A stretch of DNA of 64,000 nucleotides from the NCBI GenBank assembly GCA_027489535.1, contig JAIXZO010000010.1, positions 1-64,000 on the forward strand. Direction: 5' to 3'. Under the pieces are notes generated by a model. It was not told the origin of the DNA. It made no database searches and saw nothing but the letters and a program-made list of their open reading frames with translations. The position numbers and the translations under genes are program-made. This DNA comes from Hyphomicrobiales bacterium. Lineage in GTDB: Bacteria > Pseudomonadota > Alphaproteobacteria > Rhizobiales > Beijerinckiaceae. Positions 16,959-27,139 of the stretch are shown one piece after another. Within the stretch, counting starts at the first letter, position 1; the number at the start of each line of letters is the position of its first letter.

Positions 16959-18129
16959 AACTGCGCGGAGCGGGGCCTATGACCTGCGCCGTGTTGCCCG
17001 TGATCTGAAGCACGGCCAGAGCCCGCCGGCTCGTGCCGTCGGCCTGAAAGCGGAAGAGACCGTCCGTGCCGATCACGCCCTCGGACGATTGCAGCGTGCC
17101 GTCTGCGAAAGCCTGCGCGCCGTATTGCGCGTTGAGAGCGCTGACCAAGAAGACCGCGTCGTAGGCGAGGCTCGCGATCCGCGTCGGTTCGCTGCCGAAG
17201 CGGGCCCGATAGCGTTGGGCGAAGGCGTTGAAACCGGTCTTGTCAGGCGCGGCGAACCATCCGCCCTGCAGTTGCGGCACGCGCTGGACGCGCGGATCGT
17301 CCCACACGCCTGAACCGAGCAGTTGGACACGGCGTCCGTCGATGCCCGCCGCGGCGAGCGCTTGACCCAACGCCGCCGCGCCGTCCCCGTTCTCCGGGAG
17401 AAACAGCGCATCGGCCGGCACGCGCAGGGCGGCGATCTGCTTCGCGCCCTCGTCGACGCCGCCCGGGGCGTAGCGTTCCATGGCGGCGAGCGCCAAGCCC
17501 CGCCGGGTCACGGCGGCTTGGAACGCGGCCGCGGCAACATTGCCGTATGCCCCTTCGGGGATCAGCGCGGCGAAGGAGCGTTTGCCCCTTTGCGCTGCGA
17601 ATTCGACGACCCGGTCGATGTCGTTTTCCGGCATGAAGCTGAGCAGATTGACGCCGCGGCCCGCGACGGACGCATCCGTCGAAAACGCGATCATCGGCCG
17701 CCCGGCGGCACGCACCACCTGCGCGGCCGCTTGAACGTTGGGAGCCAACAACGGGCCGAGCACGACTTCCGCGCCCTCCGCAAGCGCGGCGCTCGCGGCG
17801 GCACGTGCGCCCTCGGCGGTGCCGCCGTCGTCCTTCACGATGAGCCGGACCTTGCTGCCCTTGTATTCTTCGACAGCAAGATCCGCCGCGTTCTTCAAGG
17901 ACGCCGCGACCGCTCCGGCATTGCCCGGCGCGGTCAGGGGCAGGATCAGCGCGACGCCGAGGCCGTCTTGAAGCGTGGGTGCTGCGGGCGCGGGCGTATT
18001 GTCCGCGGACTGAGGGCGACTGCCGCGCATGCGGTCGAAATCGCCGGCACAGCCCGCCGCGAAGAAGGCGATGAGCGCGGTAGTCGCGACGACCCGCGCG
18101 GCGGCGGCGAACGAACAAGTCTGCAGCAC
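16936..18129 (-). CDS. Penicillin-binding protein activator, LpoA-like lipoprotein
   Basis: 397 residues with a lipoprotein signal ending FFAAGC and a type-1 periplasmic binding fold: VALILPLTAPGNAGAVAASL, EVVLGPLLAPNVQAAAQVV and LAYDAVFLVSAL. This family is annotated as a penicillin-binding protein activator resembling LpoA, an outer-membrane cofactor of class A PBPs; Leu/Ile/Val-binding proteins share the fold. The GTG start at 18129 has GAGGGGGA upstream, and the ATG one base out of frame there (18136) opens a shadow. It is divergent from rsmI, the conserved alphaproteobacterial order. Its 3' end overlaps the luxR start. Confidence 0.8.
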   Translation of the reverse strand: MLQTCSFAAAARVVATTALIAFFAAGCAGDFDRMRGSRPQSADNTPAPAAPTLQDGLGVALILPLTAPGNAGAVAASLKNAADLAVEEYKGSKVRLIVKDDGGTAEGARAAASAALAEGAEVVLGPLLAPNVQAAAQVVRAAGRPMIAFSTDASVAGRGVNLLSFMPENDIDRVVEFAAQRGKRSFAALIPEGAYGNVAAAAFQAAVTRRGLALAAMERYAPGGVDEGAKQIAALRVPADALFLPENGDGAAALGQALAAAGIDGRRVQLLGSGVWDDPRVQRVPQLQGGWFAAPDKTGFNAFAQRYRARFGSEPTRIASLAYDAVFLVSALNAQYGAQAFADGTLQSSEGVIGTDGLFRFQADGTSRRALAVLQITGNTAQVIGPAPRSFASPGTQ

Positions 18130-18261
18130 GGGCCATCCCCCTCGACGGTCGCTAAAGCCCCGACCTGAGCGGAGCGCACGTTGTCCTTCATTCGCAATTC
18201 GGCCGCCCTCGTGCAACCGGTTCCGGCTTCTACCGCGTCGCCGCGCGTGCGAAGATGCAGC

Positions 18262-19200
18262 ATGAGCCTTCGTCGCCCCTTCCAATCCGATGCCGTTCCG
18301 CCGCGCTCCGCGTTCACTCTTCTGGGGCTTGCTGCGGAGGCCGAACCCATCGCGGCGGGGCTGCACGTCGTCGCGACGCCGATCGGCAATCTGAAGGACA
18401 TTTCACTGCGCGCGCTGGGCACTTTGGCGGCGGCCGATGCCGTGCTGGCGGAAGACACGCGCGTCACCCGCGTGCTGTTGGCCCATTACGGCATCACCAC
18501 GCCGCTGATCGCGTATCACGAGCACAATGCCGCCGAGATGCGCCCGAAAGTGTTGGAAAAAATCGGCGAGGGCCGCGCCTTGGCCATCGTTTCGGATGCG
18601 GGCACGCCCTTGGTTTCGGACCCCGGCTTCAAATTGGTCGAGGCGGTGCTGGAAGCGGGGTTTCAGGTGACGACCGTCCCGGGGGCGTCGGCGGTGCTGG
18701 CGGGATTGGTGGTAGCGGGATTGCCGACCGACCGTTTCTTCTTCGAGGGCTTCCTCCCGCCGAAATCGGCAGCGCGGCGCGAGCGCCTTTCCGTGCTCGG
18801 TCCGATCCCCGGGACGCTCGTGTTCTTCGAGTCGCCGCGCCGTACGGCGGAGATGCTGGCGGATGCGGCTGCCGTGCTCGGCCCGCGACCGGCCGCGGTG
18901 GCGCGGGAATTGACCAAGTTCTTCGAGACGGTGAGGCGCGGTACGCTGCCGGACCTCGCGGCTGAATTCGGCGACGCTCCCACGCCGAAGGGTGAGATCG
19001 TGGTGCTGATCGGCCCTCCTGCCGAGGAGCATGCGCCCGTCGACGACACCGACCTCGACGCCCGCCTCGCCCGACATCTCGCGCGGCTTTCCGTCAAGGA
19101 TGCCGTCGCCGTGACGGTGCAGGAGACCGGCCTGCCCAAGCGCCACGTCTATGCACGCGCCGTGGCTGTGGCGACGAAGGCGGACGGCGAGCGGACATGA
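18262..19200 (+). CDS. rsmI: 16S rRNA (cytidine(1402)-2'-O)-methyltransferase RsmI
   Basis: 312 residues. RsmI 2'-O-methylates C1402 in the 30S decoding centre. The tetrapyrrole-methylase fold is evident in LHVVATPIGNLKDISLRAL, LAEDTRVTRVLLAHYGI, IVSDAGTPLVSDPGF and VVTVPGAS-like VTTVPGASAVLAGL. The inner ATG at 18262 is preferred because it leads straight into the family N-terminus. It overlaps yraN by ATGA. Confidence 0.93.
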   Translation: MSLRRPFQSDAVPPRSAFTLLGLAAEAEPIAAGLHVVATPIGNLKDISLRALGTLAAADAVLAEDTRVTRVLLAHYGITTPLIAYHEHNAAEMRPKVLEKIGEGRALAIVSDAGTPLVSDPGFKLVEAVLEAGFQVTTVPGASAVLAGLVVAGLPTDRFFFEGFLPPKSAARRERLSVLGPIPGTLVFFESPRRTAEMLADAAAVLGPRPAAVARELTKFFETVRRGTLPDLAAEFGDAPTPKGEIVVLIGPPAEEHAPVDDTDLDARLARHLARLSVKDAVAVTVQETGLPKRHVYARAVAVATKADGERT

Positions 19201-19577
19201 GGCAGCGCCCTTCCGTTCAGGACCGTCGTGCGCGGCTCAAGCGCGGCGCGACGGCGGAATTGTTCGGAGCGGCCGCCTTGCTCTTGAAAGGGTGGCGTAT
19301 TTTGGCGCGCGGCCATGCGGGCCATGGCGGCGAGATCGACATCATTGCGACGCGCGGACGCGTGGTCGCCTTCGTCGAGGTGAAGGCGCGCGCCACCCGC
19401 GACTCGGCATTGCTGGCCATCGACCCGACGAAGCAGCATCGTTTTTCACGTGCCGTTCGGCATTGGATGATGCGCAATCCGTGGGCCGCCGACTACACGC
19501 TGCGTGCCGACGCGCTGCTGGTCACGCCTTGGCGTTGGCCCGCCCATGTGCCGGACGCCTTTCCGCTGCGGCTCTGA
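19197..19577 (+). CDS. yraN: UPF0102 (YraN) nuclease-fold protein
   Basis: 126 residues. A restriction-endonuclease-like core is visible: RRARLKRGATAELFGAAALL, then GHGGEIDIIATRGRVVAFVEVKAR (given in part), in which E-ID and E-V-K form the putative metal site. The family sits next to rsmI in most Proteobacteria; its role is not settled, with DNA processing suspected. Start overlaps the rsmI stop by 4 bases. Confidence 0.9.
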   Translation: MRQRPSVQDRRARLKRGATAELFGAAALLLKGWRILARGHAGHGGEIDIIATRGRVVAFVEVKARATRDSALLAIDPTKQHRFSRAVRHWMMRNPWAADYTLRADALLVTPWRWPAHVPDAFPLRL

Positions 19578-19633
19578 GCGGTTAAGCCTTCGACACTTCG
19601 GAATGAAGCAGACCGCCCGCAGGAGAGCATTTC

Positions 19634-20581
19634 GTGCGCAAATTGACCGTCGCGGTCCAGATGGACCCCATCGACCGCATCCGCATCGCGGGCGATTCCA
19701 CCTTCGCGCTCTTGCTTGAAGCCCAGGCGCGCGGGCACGCGATCCAGTACTACACGCCCGAGCAGCTCTCGATGCGCGACGGCACCGTCTCCGCCGTGAT
19801 GCGGCCGCTGACGGTGAAGGACGTGCAGGGCGAGCATTTCACGCTGGGCGAACCGGCGACGCGCGGCCTCGACTCTCTGGACGTCGTTTTGCTGCGGCAA
19901 GATCCGCCGTTCGACATGGCCTATGTGACGAGCACGCATCTGCTCGAACGGGTCCATCCGAAGACGCTCGTGGTGAACGATCCGGCGCATGTCCGCAACG
20001 CCCCGGAAAAGATCTTCGTCACGGAATTTCCGGATCTCATGCCCGCCACGCTGATCACGCGCGACAGGGACGCCATCGAGGCCTTCAAGGCCGAGCACGG
20101 CGACATCGTGATGAAGCCGCTTTACGGCAACGGCGGTGCCGCGGTGTTCAAGACCGGCGAGAAAGATCCGAATTTCGGGTCGTTGTTCGACCTGTTCTCC
20201 ACCATGTTCCGCGAGCCTTGGGTGGTTCAGCGGTTCTTGCCGGCGGTGACGCTGGGCGACAAGCGCATCATTCTGGTGGACGGCGAGCCCCTCGGCGCGG
20301 TCAATCGCGTGCCGGCGGAAAACGACATCCGCTCGAACATGGTGCGCGGCGGAGCGGCGGAAACCACCATGCTGACGCCGCGAGAGCGGGAAATCTGCGA
20401 CCGGATCGGACCTGCATTGCGCGAACGCGGTCTGCTGTTCGTCGGCATCGACGTCATCGACGGCAATCTGACGGAAATCAACGTGACTTCGCCGACGGGC
20501 GTGCGCGCGATCAAGCGCCTCGGCGGCCCCGATCTCGCGGTTGCGATCTGGGATCGGATCGAGGCGAAGGTCGGCGCTTAA
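19634..20581 (+). CDS. gshB: Glutathione synthase
   Basis: 315 residues, starting at GTG 19634 with GGAG upstream. It ligates gamma-glutamylcysteine and glycine with ATP. Typical motifs: [56 protein letters not shown] (ATP-grasp) and the C-terminal [19 protein letters not shown]. Its TAA shares the TTAA tetranucleotide with the stop of the convergent PodJ-like gene. It completes the conserved rsmI-yraN-gshB run. Confidence 0.95.
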   Translation: MRKLTVAVQMDPIDRIRIAGDSTFALLLEAQARGHAIQYYTPEQLSMRDGTVSAVMRPLTVKDVQGEHFTLGEPATRGLDSLDVVLLRQDPPFDMAYVTSTHLLERVHPKTLVVNDPAHVRNAPEKIFVTEFPDLMPATLITRDRDAIEAFKAEHGDIVMKPLYGNGGAAVFKTGEKDPNFGSLFDLFSTMFREPWVVQRFLPAVTLGDKRIILVDGEPLGAVNRVPAENDIRSNMVRGGAAETTMLTPREREICDRIGPALRERGLLFVGIDVIDGNLTEINVTSPTGVRAIKRLGGPDLAVAIWDRIEAKVGA

Positions 20582-22674
20582 GACGCGCCGACCGGCTCGT
20601 TCGTCGCAGGGTCGGGGCTCTTGGGCTGGAAGGCCTGAAGCTGCGTCTTCGCGGCGGCGAGCGTCGCCGGATCGAGACGGCGGGCGGCTTCGTCGCGGCG
20701 GCTTGCAGCGGCCGTGTCGCCAGCAGCGGCGGCCAATGAGAACCACACATAGGCCGACTTCATGTCGGCCGCGCCGCCGAGCCCGCGCGCGGCAAGGACC
20801 GCGGCGTTGTATTGGCTGTCGCGGAGGCCGAATTCGGCGGCCTTGCGGAACCAGGTCGACGCTTGGACATAGTCGGGCTGTTCTGCCCCCGCCATCAGCA
20901 CCGCGTAATTGTGCATGGCGCTGACATTGCCCTTTTCGCCGGCCTTGCGGTACCAATCCTTGGCCGCGTCGGGGTCCTTGGTTCCGAGAAGGCCCTTCTC
21001 GAAAATGGCGCCCAGACGATAGGCGGCCTTCGCCGAGCCCTTGTCGGCCGCAGTGCGCAACCACGTCTCGGCGAGGCGCGGATCGCGCGTAACCCCGACG
21101 CCGTCGAGGTAACGCAAGGCGACCTTGAACGCCATGTCGTGATCGGCCGGGTTGAAACCCTCGCGCATGTCGGCGGGAACTTCCGGAGAGATCGCGGCCG
21201 AGGGCCGCAATCCGTTGCCGGGCGAAAGCAGCCCCCCCGTCGTGAGCGCCGAAGCCGGAGCCGCGGGCGCAGGCTTGGCCGATCCCGTCATGAACGGAAC
21301 TGAGACTTTTCCGTCCGCGAACCAGTGCGCCGCCTGCACGCCGCCGGCCACCAACGTGATCGCGGTCAATCCCATCAAGACGGGCTTCGCCATGACGCGG
21401 CGCGGCGAAGCGGCCGGCTCTGCCGTCCGATTGTTTTCTTTCGCTGCAGTGCGGATCGAACGGATGACTTCCGCGAGGTCGGATTGGATCGAGCCCGTCG
21501 TCTGCTGCGGGACGGCGGTCTCTGCCGGTCCGCCGGATGCGGCGGGGAGAGCGCCGGCAATTTCGGGCTCGGTCGTCGGGAGGGCCGGAACGTCCTGAGC
21601 CGGGGCATTCCCGATCAGACGGGCGCGTGACGCTTCGCGCTCGACAGGCCCCATCTCCTCGACCGCGCGGGCCGCCGCTGCGCGCGCGGCTGCGAGCATC
21701 GCGCGGGCATCGGCCGGGATGTCGTCTGCGGGAGGAGCCTCGCGCGACGGCGTGCCGAGGCGTGGCTCGGGCGAACGAACCGCAAGCATTTCTAGGGCGC
21801 GCTGCACGGACTGCAGCGCATCCAACGTTCTGCGATCGGTCGCTTCCTGCAACGCGCGGAGGTCTCCGAGATCGCGGCGAAGGTCCTCGACCGACGTCTC
21901 GGCTCCGCTCTGTCCCGGAACGGCCGTGCGGTTGAGCGCTTCCTCGATCGCCGGCAGGCGCGACAGAAGCCGCCGCTCCTCTTCCAGGGCTGCCAATGCC
22001 TGCGCGAGTTCTGCTGCGGCTGCCGGGCCGCGATCGCTTTCGAACCGCTCGACGATGCGCTTGAGGTCCTGCGCGACGGGTGAAATCTGCGCCTCGACCT
22101 TACCCGCGAGGTGATCGACGCTGCGGACGATTTCGGCAAGACCGGAACCTTCGGCGGCGCGGGCCTTCCGGTCGTCGTCGAGGACTTTTTCGACGCGCTC
22201 CGCCACACGGCCCAAGCGCGCGTCGAGCGCGCGGCCGATGGCCGTCTCTGTTGCGGCATGCGTGCTTTGCGCCGCGTCGATGCGCGCCTCGACGCGATCG
22301 AGCGCCTCCCGCACGGCCTGCGGATCGGCAGGGAGTTTCCGGTCGATGTCTTCGATGCGACGCCCGATGTCGTCCTGGCTGCGCCCGATGCGCTCCAAGT
22401 GACCGGCGGCCACCATCGCTTCGAGTTGCTCGAGCTTCTCGGAAAGCGCCGTCAACATCGCGGCGGTACGGGGCGGTTCGGGCGCGACACGCGCCCGTTC
22501 GACCGATTGAAGTCGTCCTGCGAGAATGTCGAGGGCTTCGAGGGTGCGGCTGTGGGCGAGCTTGCTGCGGTCCGTTGCGCGCGACAACGCGTCCCTGATG
22601 AGGGAATCGACCGCGCCGCCATCCGAGCGGTCGGACGGCGACCTCTCGGGATGAAGGTTGACTGCAATATTCAT
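20578..22674 (-). CDS. PodJ-like SEL1-repeat polar protein
   Basis: 698 residues. The N-terminal half (about 30-330) is charged, heptad-rich and probably coiled coil. A single membrane segment lies near 425-445 ([22 protein letters not shown]). From about 500 to the end, SEL1/TPR-like repeats are evident ([61 protein letters not shown]). Cytoplasmic coiled coil, one TM and periplasmic SEL1 repeats is the layout of PodJ-type polar localisation factors. The start [10 protein letters not shown] at 22674 is preferred to ATG 22725. Monocistronic. Confidence 0.75.
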   Translation of the reverse strand: MNIAVNLHPERSPSDRSDGGAVDSLIRDALSRATDRSKLAHSRTLEALDILAGRLQSVERARVAPEPPRTAAMLTALSEKLEQLEAMVAAGHLERIGRSQDDIGRRIEDIDRKLPADPQAVREALDRVEARIDAAQSTHAATETAIGRALDARLGRVAERVEKVLDDDRKARAAEGSGLAEIVRSVDHLAGKVEAQISPVAQDLKRIVERFESDRGPAAAAELAQALAALEEERRLLSRLPAIEEALNRTAVPGQSGAETSVEDLRRDLGDLRALQEATDRRTLDALQSVQRALEMLAVRSPEPRLGTPSREAPPADDIPADARAMLAAARAAAARAVEEMGPVEREASRARLIGNAPAQDVPALPTTEPEIAGALPAASGGPAETAVPQQTTGSIQSDLAEVIRSIRTAAKENNRTAEPAASPRRVMAKPVLMGLTAITLVAGGVQAAHWFADGKVSVPFMTGSAKPAPAAPASALTTGGLLSPGNGLRPSAAISPEVPADMREGFNPADHDMAFKVALRYLDGVGVTRDPRLAETWLRTAADKGSAKAAYRLGAIFEKGLLGTKDPDAAKDWYRKAGEKGNVSAMHNYAVLMAGAEQPDYVQASTWFRKAAEFGLRDSQYNAAVLAARGLGGAADMKSAYVWFSLAAAAGDTAAASRRDEAARRLDPATLAAAKTQLQAFQPKSPDPATNEPVGAS

Positions 22675-22952
22675 CAGTGCGCTCGCTCGAAAAATAGGCC
22701 GGCAACCCGACGCTTCGATCCGCATCGTGCGAAAACACGGTAAATATCGCGTTAACGGCGGATATTCCCCAGTTTGAGCGTGACCATACCGAAGCCGCTT
22801 GCAAATTGCGGCGGAAAAGGGTCAGGTGTCCGTAACGGCAACTAGAATGGCTCGGACGTTTCCGGAGCATAATCGGGGACGCCGTAAGTTCGGTTTTCGT
22901 ATCACCCATGTCTCCTATGGCGGATGACGGGTGTTCAGACTGCAGGTTGGAA

Positions 22953-23387
22953 ATGCTGCGCGATACAACCAAATCCCCCGCTGTTGCGGCTAAGGCCGCC
23001 GCTCTTCGCACCGCCCGCAAAACGGCCGCCGGCGATGCGGACGAGAAAATGTTCACCATCGGTGATCTCGCCCGCGAGTTCGGCGTCACGCTGCGTACCC
23101 TTCGTTTTTACGAAGATCGCGGCCTGATTACGCCGCGTCGTTCGGGCATGACGCGTCTTTACAACGAACGAGCACGCGATCGCCTCGGCCTCATCCTCAA
23201 GGGCAAGCACCTCGGCTTCACGCTGACCGAGATCCGCGCGATGCTCGAAGCGGAAGAAAAAGGCGGCAGCGAGCTGAAGCTCGGTCGTGATCAGGTCGCC
23301 GAGCAGATCGAGCACCTCGAGCGTCAGAAGTCCGAGATCGAACAGGCCATCGAAGAACTGCGCGCGAACCTCGGCCGCTTGGGCTGA
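22953..23387 (+). CDS. MerR-family transcriptional regulator
   Basis: 144 residues. After a short basic N-terminus the MerR winged helix is clear: MFTIGDLAREFGVTLRTLRFYEDRGLI, RSGMTRLYNERARDRLGLILKGKHLGF (each in part), followed by an antiparallel coiled coil (QVAEQIEHLERQKSEIEQAIEELRANL). It has no metal-binding cysteines. In Alphaproteobacteria such regulators upstream of acyl-CoA dehydrogenase genes (LiuR-like) control branched-chain or fatty acid catabolism, so it probably controls the downstream operon. ATG 22908, or even 23049 (MFTIG), are alternative starts. Confidence 0.85.
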   Translation: MLRDTTKSPAVAAKAAALRTARKTAAGDADEKMFTIGDLAREFGVTLRTLRFYEDRGLITPRRSGMTRLYNERARDRLGLILKGKHLGFTLTEIRAMLEAEEKGGSELKLGRDQVAEQIEHLERQKSEIEQAIEELRANLGRLG

Positions 23388-23470
23388 GGGCACGCCCGTC
23401 GCCGTTCTTGTCCTCCGTCGGCCCGCCTGCGCTTGGGGCAGGGTGAACGGAAGCCTTTTTATGGCCATAT

Positions 23471-23486
23471 AGTTTACATAAGAACT
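23471..23486. promoter_or_regulatory. 16-bp dyad upstream of the beta-oxidation operon
   Basis: AGTTTACATAAGAACT has AGTT/AACT arms and an AT-rich centre, in a notably AT-rich stretch between the MerR gene and the acyl-CoA dehydrogenase. MerR proteins bind dyads in the promoter spacer, so this is the best operator candidate. No perfect -35/-10 pair can be assigned. Confidence 0.4.
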
Positions 23487-23527
23487 GTTCATGTGAAGAT
23501 CGATTTTCCGAGTCGCTGGAGTCCGCC

Positions 23528-25321
23528 ATGCCGCATTATCGCGCGCCCGTCGCCGACGTCGTTTTCCTCCTCGAGGACGTCTTTGCGATGTCGCGTCTGA
23601 ACAATCTCTCGGGCTTCGGCGAGATGACGTCCGACGTGGTCGCCGCGGTCGTCCACGAGGCGGCGCGCTTGACGGAACATGAGTTTTTACCGCTCAACCG
23701 CGTCGGCGATCTGCAAGGCTGCAAGCGGCATGCGGACGGCCGCGTCAGTACGCCCGAAGGCTTCGGTACGGCTTTCGCCGCTTTCGCCGAGGGCGGATGG
23801 ATCGGCCTCGCCGCCGATCCCGAGCACGGCGGACAAGGGCTGCCCTACACCCTTTCGGCCGTGATGAACGAATTTTCCTCCTCCGCAAACATGGCGCTGG
23901 CCATGTATGCGGGCCTGACGATCAGCGCCGTCGCCGCCATATCGACCCATGCTTCCGAAGAGTTGAAGCGGATCTTTCTGCCTCCCATGATCGCGGGCCG
24001 CTGGACGGGCACGATGAATTTGACCGAGCCGCAATGCGGCACCGATCTCGGTCTCATCCGCACGCGTGCCGTACGGCTCGACGACGGCTCGTTTCGCATC
24101 ACCGGTACGAAGATCTTCATTTCGGCCGGCGAGCACGACATGGCCGAAAACATCGTTCACCTCGTCCTCGCCCGCATCGAAGGGGCGCCGGAGGGGACCA
24201 AGGGCATCTCCCTCTTCATCGTACCGAAATTTGAACTCCGGCCCGACGGCGCGCTCGGGTCGCCCAACGGCGTGACCTGCGGTTCCATCGAGCACAAGAT
24301 GGGCATTCACGGCAACGCGACCTGCGTGATGAACTACGACGGCGCGCGCGGTTTCCTCGTCGGCGAGGAGAACAGGGGTCTTGCGGCCATGTTCGTCATG
24401 ATGAACGAGGCGCGGCTCGGGGTGGGCGCGCAGGGATTGGCGCAGTCCGAAGTCGCGTACCAAAATGCCGCGGCCTACGCCAAGGAGCGGCTGCAGGGCC
24501 GAGCCCCGACCGGACCCAAGGCCGAAGGGCGTGCCGCCGATCCGATCCTCGTCCATCCCGACGTGCGCAGAACGCTGCTCTGGATCCGCGCCTTCAACGA
24601 AGCCGCACGGGCTCTCATGCTGTGGACGTCGCTGAAGAGCGACGTGGCGCACCGCTCGGAGGACGACGCGGAGCGCCGTGAGGCGGAGGACCTGCTCGGG
24701 CTGATGACGCCGGTGGTGAAGGGCGTGCTGACCGACATCGGCTTCGACAACACCGTCAAGGCGCAGCAGCTGTTCGGCGGCCACGGCTACATCGCGGAAT
24801 GGGGGATGGAGCAGTTCGTGCGCGATGCACGCATCGCCATGATCTACGAGGGCGCAAACGGCGTTCAGGCGCTCGATCTGGTCGGGCGCAAATTGCCCAA
24901 GGACGGCGGTCGGGCCGTGACGGCCTTCTTCGCGGAGCTGCACGGATTTGTGCGCGAGCATGCCAGCGACGACGCGATGACGCCTTTCGTCGCGCCGCTC
25001 GAGCACGGCCTCGATCACCTGCAAAGCGCGACGACCTGGCTGGCTCGGAACGGGTTCAAAAATCCCGACGACGCGGCGGCGGCCTCGACGGATTACATGC
25101 ATTTGATGGGCCTCGTGGCGCTCGGATACATGTGGGCAAGGATCGCGAAGGCCGCCATGATCAAGAGGCGGGCCGGCGACGGCGTCGCCGCCGTCATGGA
25201 TGCCAAGCTCGTCGCCGGGCGCTTCTTCATGGAGCGGATCATGCCGGAAACCGCGCTGCGGCTCGCCCGCGTCGTCGCAGGAAGCGACGCCGTCATGGCG
25301 ATGCCGGACGATATGTTCTGA
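23528..25321 (+). CDS. Acyl-CoA dehydrogenase, DmdC-like long form
   Basis: 597 residues, about 200 longer than classical acyl-CoA dehydrogenases. It opens MPHYRAPVADVVFLLEDV, the leader typical of the DmdC (3-methylmercaptopropionyl-CoA dehydrogenase)/FadE long family. FAD-binding segments MNLTEPQCGTDLGLIRTRA and FRITGTKIFISAGEHD, then the C-terminal QLFGGHGYIAEWGMEQFVRDARIAMIYEG (in part) with the catalytic Glu region, and an extra C-terminal domain. It oxidises an acyl-CoA in the first beta-oxidation step; the exact substrate is open. First gene of the operon after the MerR gene. Confidence 0.9.
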   Translation: MPHYRAPVADVVFLLEDVFAMSRLNNLSGFGEMTSDVVAAVVHEAARLTEHEFLPLNRVGDLQGCKRHADGRVSTPEGFGTAFAAFAEGGWIGLAADPEHGGQGLPYTLSAVMNEFSSSANMALAMYAGLTISAVAAISTHASEELKRIFLPPMIAGRWTGTMNLTEPQCGTDLGLIRTRAVRLDDGSFRITGTKIFISAGEHDMAENIVHLVLARIEGAPEGTKGISLFIVPKFELRPDGALGSPNGVTCGSIEHKMGIHGNATCVMNYDGARGFLVGEENRGLAAMFVMMNEARLGVGAQGLAQSEVAYQNAAAYAKERLQGRAPTGPKAEGRAADPILVHPDVRRTLLWIRAFNEAARALMLWTSLKSDVAHRSEDDAERREAEDLLGLMTPVVKGVLTDIGFDNTVKAQQLFGGHGYIAEWGMEQFVRDARIAMIYEGANGVQALDLVGRKLPKDGGRAVTAFFAELHGFVREHASDDAMTPFVAPLEHGLDHLQSATTWLARNGFKNPDDAAAASTDYMHLMGLVALGYMWARIAKAAMIKRRAGDGVAAVMDAKLVAGRFFMERIMPETALRLARVVAGSDAVMAMPDDMF

Positions 25322-25334
25322 AGGGGGGAGCGCG

Positions 25335-26542
<1,208 letters not shown>

Positions 26543-26543
<1 letters not shown>

Positions 26544-27139
26544 TGAACAAGATCGAACCTGCCGAGACCGCGCTGATCGTCATCGACATGCAGAGGGGCT
26601 TCGAGGAGATCGCCGCCTCGGGGCTGCACCGCAACAATCCTCAGGCCGAGGAACGCACGGCGGATCTGTTGGCGGCATTCCGCCTTATGGGCATGCAGGT
26701 CGTCCACGTCCGCCATGCCTCGGAAGAGGAGGGTTCGGTATTCCGGCCCGAACGCCCCGGCTACGCCGTAATGCCATGCGCTGCGGAAAAACACGGCGAA
26801 GCGGTGATCGCGAAAAGAGTGAACTCCGCCTTCATCGGTACGTCGCTGGAAGCGCATTTGCGCGGCGCCGGCATCGTGACGCTCGTGATCGTCGGCGCGA
26901 CCACCAATCACTGCGTCGAGACGACGACGCGCATGGCGGGCAATCTCGGGTTTCGGGCCCTGTTGGTTCGCGACGCGACATTCACCTTCGACCGCGTCGG
27001 CATCGACGGCGAGCGCCATCGCGCCGAGGACGTGCACGCGATGACCTTGTCGAACCTCTCCGGCGAATTCGCCGAAATCGTCACGGCCGAAACCGTGATC
27101 CGGAGGATGGAAATCTCGTTTTCGGGAGCCGATGCATGA
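26543..27139 (+). CDS. Isochorismatase-family cysteine hydrolase
   Basis: 198 residues. The catalytic Asp-Lys-Cys triad is visible: [22 protein letters not shown] and [13 protein letters not shown]. The family hydrolyses isochorismate, nicotinamide or other amides; [15 protein letters not shown] is typical of the amidase-like branch. It is coupled at both ends, to thiolase (TGATG) and FadJ (ATGA), so it belongs to the fatty-acid operon, which is an unusual placement. Confidence 0.85.
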
